Positions 44,953 to 56,786 of a DNA stretch of 64,000 nucleotides are shown piece after piece. The stretch lies in the NCBI RefSeq assembly GCF_000005505.3, contig NC_016131.3:20543501-20607500 (forward strand), in the 5' to 3' direction. Position 1 is the stretch's first letter. The number at the start of each line of letters is the position of its first letter. The translations under genes were made by a program, and so were the position numbers. This DNA is from Brachypodium distachyon (taxonomy: Eukaryota; Streptophyta; Magnoliopsida; Poales; Poaceae). The notes under the pieces are model-generated. The model did no database searches. It had not been told where the DNA came from and saw only the letters and a list, made by a program, of their open reading frames with translations.

Positions 44953-45778
44953 CTAATAACTAGTAGGAGTACTACATAAACATGTTAAGAACCGCTGTCA
45001 TACAAGTGTTAGCTATTCTTCAAACAAAATAACATAAACATACTAAGAGGAACTTTCATCCATGTGCATGCCTAAACCCAGTACCACAGAAGGCATGCTT
45101 CCATGATATTCAACTATGTTTGATCCCTTCAAATTCAATCCAGACACTTATTATACATTTCATCACAGGTCTAGATATATGATTTAATCAACCGTGTTTG
45201 TTACTCTCGACAAGGTCCAAGAACTTTAGGCATGATATGTGGGGTGTACTTAGTTAGCATAATTTACGCCTCTGACCTTGAATTTATCTCTAGAGTTGGA
45301 AGTTTTTGTTCAATTTTCCAAAATTGTACACATTGTCATTCCAGATAATTATAAAATTTAAATGTAATCTAATAATCATGATGTCAAGATTTTTCATTTA
45401 CAGTAGTTTCTTATAGAAAGTCGTGGAAATTACTTTTGGGTTACAATTGTACATGTAAAGAAGTTTTTACCGTAATGTTAACTCTACGATCGAAGTATAT
45501 TTTAGACGCACCCTTCGCTTTCTGTATTTACCGATTCCAAGCTACTGCAAAATATTTAGGAATAGAAACATAAAGATTTGAATATACTCCAAAGTAGGAA
45601 AATGAAAGCTGAAAACTTTTCACGTTCGGCATAGTAGCACGGATCGTTCTTTTTTTCTTCTTTGACCAAGTAGCACGGATCGTTGTTAGTTTAGAATTGT
45701 TTTTTTAGCGAAGTTTAGAACAGAAGATGATCCGGCATCTTTTTTTTTTTTAGGGGAAGATGATCCGGCATCTGATCC
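44953..45778. other. intergenic, no gene recognised
   Basis: AT-rich; a direct repeat gaagatgatccggcatct occurs twice near 45724 and 45757, just upstream of the RPL38 promoter. Confidence 0.4.
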
Positions 45779-45846
45779 AGCCCAATGTAACGAAGACATT
45801 CTTTTCCATTTGGGCTGGATAGGTTGGCCCATCTAAGATATGGGCC
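45779..45846 (+). promoter_or_regulatory. site II motif cluster of the RPL38 promoter
   Basis: Four TGGGCC/T elements on either strand: 45779-45784, 45811-45816, 45826-45831 and 45841-45846. Such clusters are bound by TCP factors and are a hallmark of ribosomal-protein and other growth genes in plants. The transcription start would lie about 30-60 bases further on, near a CAGTATAAAG block at about 45876. Confidence 0.65.
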
Positions 45847-45988
45847 TGAAGCCCTGAGCTTAGTAGGTTACGCCCAGTATAAAGTCGCGGAGCAGGCTCA
45901 TCCCGTCCTCCCCTCCTCTTCCTCACCGCCGCCGCCGCCTCCACCTCACACCTCCTCGGATTTGCCCAGGCCGCCTCCCTCGCCCACC

Positions 45989-47185
45989 ATGGTGAGTCTC
46001 TCTCCTCTCCACCACGAAGATTTCTTGCTCCATGTGGCTGATGTGATGACGAATCCTGTCCTTGCGCCTCGTGTTTCTTTTTGTTCCGCAGCCGAAGCAG
46101 ATCCACGAGATCAAGGACTTCCTGCTGACGGCGCGGCGGAAGGACGCGCGGTCGGTGCGGATCAAGAGGACCAAGGACGCCGTCAAGTTCAAGGTGCGCT
46201 GCTCCAGGTACCTCTACACCCTCTGCGTCTTCGACGCCGACAAGGCCAACAAGCTCAAGCAATCCCTCCCACCAGGTATATCCCCGCTTCTTCTTCTTCT
46301 TCTTCTTCCGTATTCGTCCGTTTAGTCTTGCAAGCATTTAGGTCCCAGCCAGTTCGCTACGGTTAAACAAATGTCCCCGCGGTACTTGTAGTATTAGGGT
46401 TTTTGTTGTTTGCGAGATACTGCCTGTTTCATGCTTCAGTACGTACGTATATAAATGCTTGCTGAAACAAATTGCTCATGCTTTGGACTTTCTTAGAGGT
46501 TTTGTCACATGCACTGGTAACTTCTTTGTTTAGTTGGAAATGCTATGTGCAACAAGTCACTGGATTAGTCATAATCATAGGCATGCTGCTGTCATGCAAA
46601 CAATCGATACTTCCTGGTAGTACTGAACTTGTACCCAATAATAAGTACTCCCTCCGACCGGAAGTCGAAATACTACATGTATCTAGACGCTTTTTACATA
46701 TAGATACATCCGTATTTGGGCAAATTTGAGACAAGTAATACCGGTCGGAGGGAGTAGCAAAATTCATTCCACTTTCTCAGTTTCTTGGATTACAGATGTG
46801 CCCACTAACCACCACTCCACCAGCCATTTTAGTGCTGCATAAAATCCAGTAACACTTGCAGGTCTAGTATTGTTATGTATTTGTTAGTTCTAATTCTCAC
46901 TGTTCGCTGTCATATCTAGGTATGTAATGAATGTAATGTATCCATCACATAGCTAATCTAACAATCACATTTTTTGGAACATAATTCATGATTATGCATT
47001 TAGTTGAACATGACTGCATAATATGCTTTATGATAGAATTGGCTTTGCTTCATCCTCAGTTTATTCATGCCTATGTTCTCTTGTTCTGCATATGGAGATC
47101 ATTTTATTTTTGAAACTGTCCAGCCCTGTCTGCAGTTCCTGATTGTGATACTCTTTAAACAGGTTTGAGCGTCCAGGAGGTTTAA
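45989..47185 (+). CDS. RPL38: 60S ribosomal protein L38 (eL38)
   Basis: Three coding exons: 45989-45991 (only the ATG), 46092-46275 and 47163-47185, all with GT-AG borders (gtgagt/ccgcag; gtatat/aaacag). The product is 69 residues, the usual plant length: [19 protein letters not shown] near the start, then [26 protein letters not shown], and the C-terminus SLPPGLSVQEV. It is a component of the large cytosolic ribosomal subunit. The start exon holding only the ATG is common in plant ribosomal-protein genes. Intron 2 contains a Stowaway MITE and a TTC microsatellite. No defect is seen. Confidence 0.96.
46648..46754. mobile_element. Stowaway MITE in RPL38 intron 2
   Basis: 107 bp, CTCCCTCCGACCGG ... 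CCGGTCGGAGGGAG between TA copies; the internal arm atgtatctagacgc is typical of a common grass subfamily. Confidence 0.9.
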
Positions 47186-47935
47186 GCGCATCAAGTCTGG
47201 CAGTTTCTTCGCTAGTAGAAGGAATGTTCAATCCAGTTTGCTTTAGTATCTATCCGTAGGTGTCTTGTGGTTGCCCCAATTAAGTGAATTTTGATGTTAA
47301 AGTTTGAACTGTAATGTTGGGAGTTCTGTGTTGGACCTCTGAGGATTACCTACCATCCTAAATTTGACTGAATTTTGCACCATCTTTCTGGTTTTCTGGA
47401 ATGTTCACTTTCGTTCTCTAAACCATGGATTGTTTCTTTTTGTATCGTGTGTATTGAGCTGCAAGCAGGATTTTATATATTTGACGCGTGAAATAATTTA
47501 GTTAGAAAATTAAGAGGATATCGTTGGCCATAAATTTAAAATTCACTTACCCACACGGGGAAATGGACGCCGCACTACGACAATTGTTAGTCAAATATTT
47601 CGGCAGAAATCCTCTTATTATTAGAAAAGGCAAGAAAATTTCTTTGGATTAGAATTGTGCAAAAATCCTGTGAAAATTCTTAAAATCCAAATGGGACAAT
47701 CTGGGGGTGTTCTGGCCTTGATGGAGGCCTTCCATTGATAATATGCGGGAAACGTTCTCTTGGGGTTTTGTGTTTTTATAGTCTAGCTAGTTCCGTTTGA
47801 AACTCTAAAACGTGTAGTTTGAAACGGTAGGACAATTGGGCGGGCTTGAGACATAAACGTTTCTGGTTTATAAACAGAGAACCATCTTCTTTGTATACGT
47901 AGGGTCTGTTTGGTTGCTGCTATAGCTATCTCGTG
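47186..47935 (+). other. RPL38 3' UTR and spacer
   Basis: The first about 250 bases are presumably 3' UTR. No other gene is supported. Confidence 0.45.
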
Positions 47936-47988
47936 CTCCCTCCGACTCAAATTCAACAATCTGTTTGGTCTGCTATAGCTACCTCATG

Positions 47989-48930
47989 CTCCCTCCGTTC
48001 CATATTAAGTGACTCAAATTCAACAAAATATGTATGTATCTATACCAAAAAATGTTTATATACATATTGTTGTAATATAATAAAATCCTTACATGAGCCG
48101 GCCATAATTTTACGTGGCGACGATCAAGTTAACAAATTCCAAAGACCGGTTAAATTGCCAACAAGACGTAGCCATGCTAACTAAGCGCCGGTCAAAGGAG
48201 TCCACGGATCAAGCCTCCCATGTCATGGTCAAAGAAGAAGAAGAGCTTGAGTAGGGGCCAAGAAAGTTGTAAGGGTGAGTTTACTACTTTGCCCTCACTT
48301 TCCACCTCCCTCAAGGATAGCCATGATCTTTTGTCATGGACCACTAGGCTATAAATATCTTCCATGGGGGCATGTATTATTCACCCTCCATTGGAATAAG
48401 ATCAAAGGGGAGAGGGCTAGAGCAACCTAAGGAACCTGCTCTGAGTGCTTGGGTCGAGTCTAGCCTCGACTCGACCTCGGGGACGCGACTTAGGGAGCCT
48501 AGTTTCGAGGTTCCGGGCCGTCTAGTACGGCCTCGACTCGAAGTAGAGGGATCGAGTTAGAGTCTCGAGGGTATCCCAACCTCGCCACTTGGAAAGTCGA
48601 GTTCGGGCCAAGTCCGAGGCGGCGCCGAGAGATCTCTCGCCATAGGTGATTTGGGAAGACGAGTTCGGCCCAAACACCCGGCTAACGACCTCCTCGAAGC
48701 CTCTCCTAACATAGGACTAAGTCGTGCCCGCAGGGTCGACTGAACCTATTCAAGAAATATCGACGTGTCAACTTGTCACGTGTACGACGACCTTCGCTAT
48801 AAGGCCGGCGTACACGCTCTACATACAATTCTCGCACTTGTGCCATCGAGCGTTGGCATCCCTTACTCTTGTTATTTTCTAGAACAACAACACATATAAT
48901 GTTTCGTCACTTAATATGGGATTGAGAGAG
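47989..48930. mobile_element. Stowaway MITE split by a solo LTR
   Basis: The left end CTCCCTCCGTTCCATATTAAGTGAC and right end GTCACTTAATATGGGATTGAGAGAG pair as TIRs, with 48063-48897 (LTR plus target duplication) inserted. About 40-50 bp around the left end, including flank ctatagcta(t/c)ctc(g/a)tg, is duplicated just upstream (about 47920-47960). Confidence 0.75.
48068..48892. mobile_element. solo LTR, 825 bp
   Basis: TGTTGTAATATAATAAAATCC ... AGAACAACAACA with a perfect 5-bp duplication CATAT (48063-48067 and 48893-48897). A TATA-like CTATAAATATC near 48350 fits an LTR promoter. No internal genes. Confidence 0.82.
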
Positions 48931-49082
48931 TACTTGACTTGGAGCATTCCGAAATTTGCTTTGGTTTAGTTTTGTTGCATACCCGAAAATCGGAGGGCTT
49001 GAATTTGTTGCCCGTCACCAGGTCTAATGAAAATCCAAGGGCCGAGTCTCTCGCCAATCTCTCTATTGTTGTTGTGGTTGCA

Positions 49083-49346
49083 CATGTAAAGAAAAAGAAG
49101 CAATCCAAGAAAATAAATAAATGAAACACTGCATGCATGTATTGTCGATCCAGTTATTGGCTCCCACCAAACATAGCCTGAGGCTGGTCACAGTGGGAGT
49201 AACATAGCTGGTATCATGTAAAGAAAAAGAAGCAATCCAAGAAAATAAATAAATGAAACACTGCATGCATGTATTGTCGATCCAGTTATTGGCTCCCACC
49301 AAACATAGCCTGAGGCTGGTCACAGTGGGAGTAACATAGCTGGTAT
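49083..49346. repeat. 132-bp tandem duplication, two nearly identical units
   Basis: catgtaaagaaaaagaagc... at 49083 is repeated from 49215. Each unit ends with a MITE terminus (GGCTGGTCACAGTGGGAG), so the MITE left end is present twice. Confidence 0.92.
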
Positions 49347-49979
49347 CATGCATTGCCACTTAGGCATTCGGGTGATGTGACAAGCAATAAAAAGAAGTAG
49401 TACTACTATCATAATATAATACCAGCAACATGACACTTTTTTTACGAACATAATATATTATTAATCAGGAGCACAGTCGTTAATCATTACATGAGTAAGA
49501 TCATTGAGCCAAGCCCCAAACCAAAAATTTGTAACTTTATCTTTTCTACCTAGATTAGCTAGGAAATGACTCGCCAAGTTTTTTGTTCTCGACGTCTTCC
49601 GAATATCCAGCACACGATCCTCTGCTAGGAGAGCTCGAATGAAGGATGGTGTTTCTGTGACGGGATCGGGGCTGTTCCATTGACTTTACCAGATTGATCG
49701 CTTCCAAGCAATCAGTTTCCACAACAAAAGGCCGATCCGCCCATTGCAAGGCCAGTATGATTCCCTCTTCGCACGCAGCAAGTTCAGACTCCAGAGCATC
49801 AGAGCAGTGGTGAAGGTTTCCACAGGCAGCGAAGCTGGCTTGTCGACACTTCCCAAGAATAAATAGATGCACTATGCTACCACGTTTATAATATCATGTA
49901 CTATGAAGGTGGTAACATAGAGTACTATCATATGCATATGCATGATACTATATCTATGTTACTCCTACTATGACCAGCC
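49314..49979. mobile_element. MITE interrupted by a LINE fragment
   Basis: GGCTGGTCACAGTGGGAGTAAC... pairs with ...GTTACTCCTACTATGACCAGCC, with TGA on both sides (49311-49313 and 49980-49982). The terminus is common in pooid grasses. The middle, 49436-49872, is a minus-strand LINE piece. Confidence 0.75.
49436..49872 (-). mobile_element. 5'-truncated LINE remnant
   Basis: A T-run at 49436-49441 marks the poly(A) end on the minus strand. The open frame 49872-49555 carries the end of an RVT_3 RNase H-like domain: ALESELAACEEGI, FVVETDCLEAINLV. Confidence 0.75.
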
Positions 49980-49982
49980 TGA

Positions 49983-50674
49983 GAGATCTTCAATGTGAAT
50001 TAATTTTTTTCAGGCAACCTGTTCAAGGTATTAACCACTCGGACCCATAGATTATACTCACTTCTTTTTGGCTTACCGGTAAAATCTCAAAATCACAATA
50101 ACAAAAGGCATACACATTTTTTTAATCTAGTTACTAGGTGTTACTAGGTGTTAATCTAAGAATTAACAATAAGTGTATACACATCATCTTCTTCATGGAG
50201 TCCCAAAAAACTAAAGTTGCACATTGATTAATACATATGTAATTAATATTTGCTCATTTCCAAAGTAAATAACCTTAAAGACTGAAAATTTAAGATCTTT
50301 TTACATGTGGTTCATGACTGAAATGGAGTGACTGGTTTGTATTTGTTTGCACCCACAATTTTTTAGGGAATTGTTTGCACCCACATGCTTAGTCAGTCGC
50401 TGACTTAAACCAAGGCCCAAAGACCACACCAAGCCCATCTGCAAGCCTATAAATCCATTCACAGTGAGTTGATGCCACAATATGGACGTCACGAGCTTAG
50501 CAAGCCAATCCCTAACTCGACAACTGTCCCACGTCGACGCTGAGCTCCCGCCCTCCACCTCCTCCTGCTCGCGCCTGCCTTATCGCCCCCTCCGCGTCGG
50601 CAGCCCTCTGGCCATCCTGGCCTCGTCGCCTGCGCAGGCCTTCACATTTCCGTGCTCTCCCCTCACCTACCACC
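49983..50674. other. intergenic, no gene recognised
   Basis: AT-rich to about 50460, then GC-rich leader-like sequence with a 66-codon frame at 50482 that I cannot support. Confidence 0.4.
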
Positions 50675-50807
50675 ATGATTGACTACCCGCGGCTGCTTCT
50701 TGCGGCCGCTCGGACCGCTCCCTACCCCTGTTCCGCTGCTTCCCCGAGGTTTAGCCCCGGTCGCTTTCCCGTCTGCTTTTCGTACCGCTGGCAGTCTTCC
50801 GTTCCTG
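50675..50807 (+). other. orphan first-exon-like sequence with transit-peptide character
   Basis: ATG in good context (caccATGATT), then about 44 codons rich in Arg, Ser and Ala without acidic residues after the start (RLLLAAARTAP, SYRWQSSVP), ending at a consensus donor gtgagt. This looks like an organelle-targeting first exon, but no following exon was found. It could be a gene fragment. Confidence 0.25.
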
Positions 50808-51318
50808 GTGAGTTCGTCGTCTCATAGACTCATACTCATATGCAAGTACGCAACCGTAGATAAAAAAATTGCTGACTCTTAGACAATTGTTTCTATGTAA
50901 AATGTGAAGTATACCTACACATGGGCGAAGCACAAAAATACGCCGAGGTAGGGTGAATTCGTATATAAGACATATAACATTAAATGTTTATTTTACTATT
51001 GCAAAAATGTATTCTAATGTGTTTAGTTTGTATATTTTAATAATTCTTATAATGTTTTGTATTTTACCTTCAATATTCGTATGGGTGGATTTTCTTTGGT
51101 TTTGGGGATTCACTTTGATATTTGAACTAATTTTACATTCAATATTTGTACTATCCGAACTCATATAATTATAGACGATCAAATGTGTAATAATCTTGAT
51201 GATACATATATCTTCCTAATAATCCAATGTTTCACAGAATGATAAAACACATGGAGATGAATTATCAAATTAGTTCTTTATAAGGGTAAATATATAGTTA
51301 TATTTTTTTTTTCTAGAA
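50808..51318. other. intergenic, no gene recognised
   Basis: AT-rich, no supported gene. Confidence 0.4.
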
Positions 51319-51518
51319 ACATCTCCATACTTACATACTTAAAAAAAAGATATTCGTGTTTGCTATATCTAAATCACATAACTTTAGTTAGGGATAAGTT
51401 AATTGTTCAGCCGTTACAACATCTCCATACTTGCATACTTAAAAAAAAGATATTCGGGTTTGCTATATCTAAATCACATGACTTTAGTTAGGGATAAGTT
51501 GATTGTTCAGTCATTACA
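51319..51518. repeat. 100-bp tandem duplication
   Basis: acatctccatactt(a/g)catac at 51319 recurs at 51419; the two units differ at only a few positions. Confidence 0.9.
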
Positions 51519-51999
51519 TTGTTCTTTAAGATTCATAACAAAAGAGAAGGGAGTGGTTCTGATACTATCGACTAAGAAGAAAACATGTTGCTTAAAAAAT
51601 CAGGCACTTGAGATATGGACACACCTATAAATATTTGGCACCCTGGTCACCAGGTCGAGGGAACGGGGAGGGGTCAGTCCCGAGAGGATTAGGGAAGACT
51701 CCGTGACCTCAGATGGTCTTTGTCGGTGGCGCCTTTTACCTGCTCCTCTACTTGCTGGCGCCCCACACGCTGAGAGGGAGCGACATGCTGGGAGAGGTGA
51801 CTGTCGATGACGGCGGTTGCTGGCGGCAGCCACACTAGCAGAGAGGGAGAGAGATGTGAGGTCCATGGAGGGAAAAGGAGCGAGGTTGGCCCGTGGTTGC
51901 TGGAAGCGGCGGCACTAGAGGGGAGAAGAACGTGGCAAGCGAGAGAACCGTCGCCACATAGATGATTTAGGGTGGGGGTGGGGAATAGTCCTCACCATC
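51519..51999. other. intergenic, no gene recognised
   Basis: No supported coding region. Confidence 0.4.
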
Positions 52000-52510
52000 A
52001 GGCCGAGTTTTTTCGGGCCAGCCCGAGGCACGTAAAAAAAGCACGGCCCATAACACGGCACGGCCCGGGCCAAATCGTGCCGGGCCAGGCACGAAGCACA
52101 CCACGTGCTAGGCTTTTTTAGGGATTCCGACCCATGGGCCGGCACGAGCACGGCACGCAAAGCACCGGGACGAGCACGGCACGGGAACGGGCCCGGCACG
52201 AAAAGCATGACACGAAAATAAGCCAATTTTCATTTTTACAATATTTTTTATGTGTTTTCAAGTTTTTTTACGGAATTTTTCCCTAAAAACACCCCGAACG
52301 GGCCGAAACAGCCCGAACGTATACAGCTCAGGCATTTGTGCTTCCAGGTTGTTGGGCCAGGCCTGAAATGACTACGTGCCAGACATTTTTCCTAAATCAG
52401 ACCCGTGGGCCAAACCGGTACGGCACAACTTCATTTTGTGCCCACTCGTGCCGTGCTGGGCCGTCGCCATCTCGTGCCCGGGCCGTGCGTGTCGGTCCGA
52501 TGACCAGGAT
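52000..52510. mobile_element. possible non-autonomous hAT-like element
   Basis: Dense in cacggc/gccgtg and gggcc blocks arranged with opposite strand bias in the left and right halves, giving imperfect long inverted arms. No clean target duplication was seen, so class and ends are uncertain. Confidence 0.4.
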
Positions 52511-52724
52511 TGGTGGGGAATGAAATGAAGGCTGGTGCTCAGTCTTTCGAAGGTGCTCATAAGGGTAGGATGTGCATGCGTGCGTTCATAGGGATGAGTG
52601 TATGTACGCGGGGAGAGTGCTTGCGTTGTACTGCGTTTCTAAAAAAAAAAGTGGGGAATGAAATGGGAAAGGAAGAGGATAATTCGAAATGCGCCCCTCG
52701 ACGAGGTCAGACAGACCTGGAAAC

Positions 52725-55700
52725 ATGAACCCCGTCGCTTGTCTTGGTCTTCGAGCGAGCGCCGCCACCCTTCCCTTCCCATCCCGCTGCCGAGCAGCGC
52801 CCCAGCCCCCTCGCTCCGTCTCTCGTCTTCCTCCTCGTGCGAGCGCCTCCACCGCAGGTATCTATCTCCCCTCGTTTCTCTCGCTCCCGTCACCCCACGA
52901 ACAGATCCCGCCCTTTAGCTCCCCGTTTCATCTCCTTAATATTCGCCAATTCGTAACCGAGGCAAAAATCAACCCTACCTTCCCTACCGGGGCCTCCGCC
53001 CTTGTAAAACTCATGCTAGTAGTTTGGGTAGAGAAGAAAATTTGGGTGTTTTATGCGTTAGTTTTCTTATGCTGTGGATGAAACGTTGACAGACTTGGAT
53101 CAACACAGTGCAATCGGTGTCCTCCGGGGCAGGGAGCCAATCAAGCGTCGCGGACGAGTCGGAGACCGTCGAATGGGCCATGCAGGGTAATCTGTTTGCT
53201 GGCTTGATTTGTTTCAGTGGGTAATAGTTAGGGCACTTAGTTTTTTCCTGTGGGGTTTAACATTCATATGGTTAACTTGGTTACAGACTTCTACGCTTTG
53301 CGGAAAGACGTGGAGTTGTCTGTAGACCGTGTCAATGAAGTCAGGCGGTCTGCTGGACTGGAACTGCTTGAGGAGGAAATCGCTTCGCTCGAAAAGAAGT
53401 CCGGTGACAGTACCTTGTGGGATGATCCTTCTAAGGCACAGGAGCTACTTGTTGCTCTGACAGAGGTCAAAGAGAAAGTCAAGATTCTCAATGATTTTAA
53501 GTCGCAGGTTTGACTCCTCCATCCACCAGCTTAAAGGTTATGGCATGCAAAAGTTCAATGTATGTCGTAGCTATATATTGAAATGTACCACTTTGTGCTT
53601 ACCGTATAATTAGATGACGGTAATGATACTTTTTTCAATTGACTCAGTAATGATACTTAATGAATAAGATATTGATTTGTTGCACATATCCACATAGATG
53701 GCATAATGATTTATTTTTTAAGAATAGATGGTATGATGTGGTGAAAGAGGTGTAGCAATAAGTGGCTATCAACACAAGCTCATGATTACAGCCTTTCTCA
53801 CATTTAGGTTGAAGAAGCAGACACCATTGTGAAGCTTACCGAGGAGTTAGATTCCATAGATACTGGCCTTCTTGAGGAGGCCTCAAAGATTATAAAGGCA
53901 TTGAATAAGGCACTAGATAATTTTGAGATGACACTGCTTCTGTCTGGACCTTATGACAAGGAAGGAGCTGTAATTACTATTTCTGCAGGCGCTGGTGGCA
54001 CTGATGCCCAGGTATGGATTCACGGCACTTTCATGCTTTTACCTAACCTTTATAGAGAAATAGGTGGTGTAATTTAAAGTCTTTCTGTAGGTGGTATGAC
54101 AATGCTTGTTTTCTTAAAGCTTGAACTGTCTCTCTGGTTACTTTTGTATTTGGTTTTCATGAATCTTATGTATTAGTCATCTAGTTCTGTTGCTTTAGGA
54201 GAGAAATTAACTTATAATACTGCTGATATCTTTCTTCTGCTGCCAGATATACATTTGCAACTACTCCCTCTGATCCATATTAATTGTCTCAAATTTGCCT
54301 AAATATGAATGTATCCATACCTAAAAAGCGTCTAGATACATGTAATGTTTCGACAATTAATATGGATCAGAGGGAGTACATCCCAAGGGCTCCTTTAAAT
54401 CAAAGTTTTTTACAGGAATTTTATAGAATTCAATCCTTACTATGGAGGCATTTTGGATCAAGGGAATTAAACCACCAAAATCTATATGGATTTCTTTCCA
54501 AGGCCCCACTTCCATAGGCTTCTTAGCAAAATATTAGACCTCATGGAAGTTTACGTTGTGTCATGCATGCACCTTCTTTCTCTTCAAATTTCTGCAAAAT
54601 TCATGTGAAACACCTAACGATAACGAGCCATGTTCACATTTTGCTGGTCTCATGTCCCCTCTATCTGTAGATCCTATGTTCCAAAGAGGCCCTAGGACTT
54701 AAGGAACATTAAAATAGGAAATTAGTTCAGCAATGCATCCAGCAATTTCTTTTTGCAGGAAAAGAGAACTTTATTACTCAGATAAAAGGTTGCAATCAGC
54801 CAAAAGCAGAGGTATGACACAATGTGGGGCAGTGTAACCACACATTGTTACTCTTGCCCTATCAAATTTAGCTAATTCATGAGGAACCCTATTTTGAAGA
54901 TGATTAACTTTCTTCACAGCAAACTCTTGATTACCATGGCTCTTTCTAAAAACTGCAAATTTTTAGCTATGATATTATAATGAGCTTCCTGATAGCTATA
55001 AACGAAGATCTGTTACTACTGTAGTTTGTATATGCAGTTATACGCCTGTACTCTGATCTCACTCAAAAATGTCTATAACTGATGCTTGGTATTCTCCCAG
55101 AGAAAGCACATGCTATAGATAACCAAATGTGATTAAATTCCTTTTAAGGTTTGACTTGATCTTGCAGGATTGGGCTGATATGTTACTGAGGATGTATGTT
55201 AGGTGGGGAGAGAAGCAGCGCTACAAATCAAGAGTGGTGGAGAAATCTCCTGGTGAAGAGGCTGGAATAAAATCAGCAACCGTTGAAATAGAAGGGAGAT
55301 TTGCCTATGGGTATCTCTCTGGGGAGAAAGGGACCCACAGGATTGTCCGCCAGTCCCCATTCAATGCTAAAGGGCTTCGACAGGTATTTTCATTTTTTTT
55401 TCTGTTTTTTATCCATATTCTCGCAAGCTGAAGGTAAAACACATATTTCCAATCTTCCTAAGTTTCCTGTGCAATTTCCTAATTTCTGCAGACCAGCTTT
55501 GCTGGTGTTGAAGTTATGCCTCTTTTACCCGAGGAGTCCTTGGACGTAGAAATTCCTGAAGAGGATCTGGAGATAAGTTTTACAAGGGCTGGAGGAAAAG
55601 GAGGCCAGAATGTGAACAAGGTGGAGACGGCTGTTCGCATGGTCCATATTCCCACTGGCATTGCTGTTCGTTGCTCAGGTATTATATACTCCGACCAGCT

Positions 55701-56786
55701 ACACTCCTACACATGTTACTTCATGGGTTCATACCTTGCCTTATGGTGAACAAATGCACAATCTGTCATGTTTCGTAGACAGCAGATCTTAGTTTGAGAT
55801 GATATTGTCATGGTAAGAAAAAAATAAGTGCAGCCATAAATTGGTAAGGCCTGAAATTTGATGTGAAAATCTGAATGATGTCTTTCCGAAATTATCAGCA
55901 CCTCCTAGTCCTTGGTCCTAGCATAGTTAATAGGACACTTTTTTCATCTCACCAATCTCCACAATGTTGCATCTCCTTTGATCCTCTCAACAAATATAGA
56001 CGGTAAGGAAGAAACTTTTTGGAAGACCCTAATATTCCTATCATTCCATATTTCCCAAGGCACAAGCATTAGAAGCAAGACGAGTGCTTTACTTACATGG
56101 CTTGGATTCTCCACCGTGTCCAGCCATCAATCTTTGACTCTCTCGGCTCTGCCTCAAAGAAAAGGATTGAACTTTTGCAGACCAAACTAATTTTTAACGG
56201 CCACTCAAATTAAAATGGAGAATCTGCACGAGAAAAAAAGGTGAGCCGTCGTCTCCGGTACTTGTTTCCACAGCGGGCGAAGTCCACAATTGGGCCAACC
56301 TTGCCTTTAGAGCCGCTGGTCCAAGCATATGATTAGTTCAGTTTGTCTATTTATGATTTCACGCGGACCTAATTAAGAGTGGCACTGAAAGTTTTTCCGA
56401 GTCAAGAGCTGGAGTTAACTAAGTGTTATACAGGATGAAGGCACAAAGCTGACATTTTCCTTTATTTGTCAAACTTTGCAGAAGAGAGGAGTCAGCTAGC
56501 TAACAAAATAAAGGCCCTCAGACGGCTGAAAGCAAAGCTTCTGGTGATTGCCGAGGAGCAGCGTGCATCTGAGATCAAGCAGATCCGTGGTGACGTGGTG
56601 AAGGCAGAGTGGGGGCAACAAATACGCAACTACGTCTTCCACCCCTATAAGCTCGTCAAGGATGTACGGACAGCGTGCGAGACGTCGGACATCAGTGGTG
56701 TCATGGACGGGGAGCTGGATCCCTTCATCAGAGCCTACCTTCAGTACAAACTCTCTGTTGCTGCAGAGGAGCAAATCGTCAACTGA
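52725..56786 (+). CDS. PrfB1: plastid peptide chain release factor 2 (PrfB1/HCF109 type)
   Basis: Seven coding exons with GT-AG borders: 52725-52857, 53109-53186, 53287-53507, 53808-54011, 55168-55383, 55492-55678 and 56482-56786. They sum to 447 codons plus TGA, in phase throughout. Residues 1-60 are Ser/Arg/Ala-rich, as in a chloroplast transit peptide. Then come the N-terminal RF domain, the stop-codon recognition tripeptide SPF (in [12 protein letters not shown]) and the catalytic loop [10 protein letters not shown], whose GGQ triggers peptide release. The C-terminus reads [18 protein letters not shown]. Keeping both SPF and GGQ argues for PrfB1 over the degenerate PrfB3. It releases plastid proteins at UGA and UAA; Arabidopsis HCF109 is also needed for plastid mRNA stability. 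Confidence 0.95.
54264..54376. mobile_element. Stowaway MITE in PrfB1 intron 4
   Basis: 113 bp, CTCCCTCTGATCCATATTAAT ... ATGGATCAGAGGGAG between TA copies; same subfamily core (agcgtctagatacatgta) as the RPL38 intron MITE. Confidence 0.9.
54745..54965 (-). mobile_element. LINE C-terminal fragment in PrfB1 intron 4
   Basis: The minus strand reads a typical LINE RNase H tail ([12 protein letters not shown] ... IPLLLADCN) followed by 3' UTR. Confidence 0.6.
55890..56200 (-). mobile_element. LINE zf-RVT fragment in PrfB1 intron 6
   Basis: The minus strand reads [15 protein letters not shown] followed by [14 protein letters not shown], the C-terminal signature of plant LINE pol proteins. Antisense to PrfB1. 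Confidence 0.65.

Noticed and set aside
45824..46366. 180-codon open frame across RPL38
   Set aside because: It runs through intron 1 in the wrong frame; the RPL38 exons explain the region.
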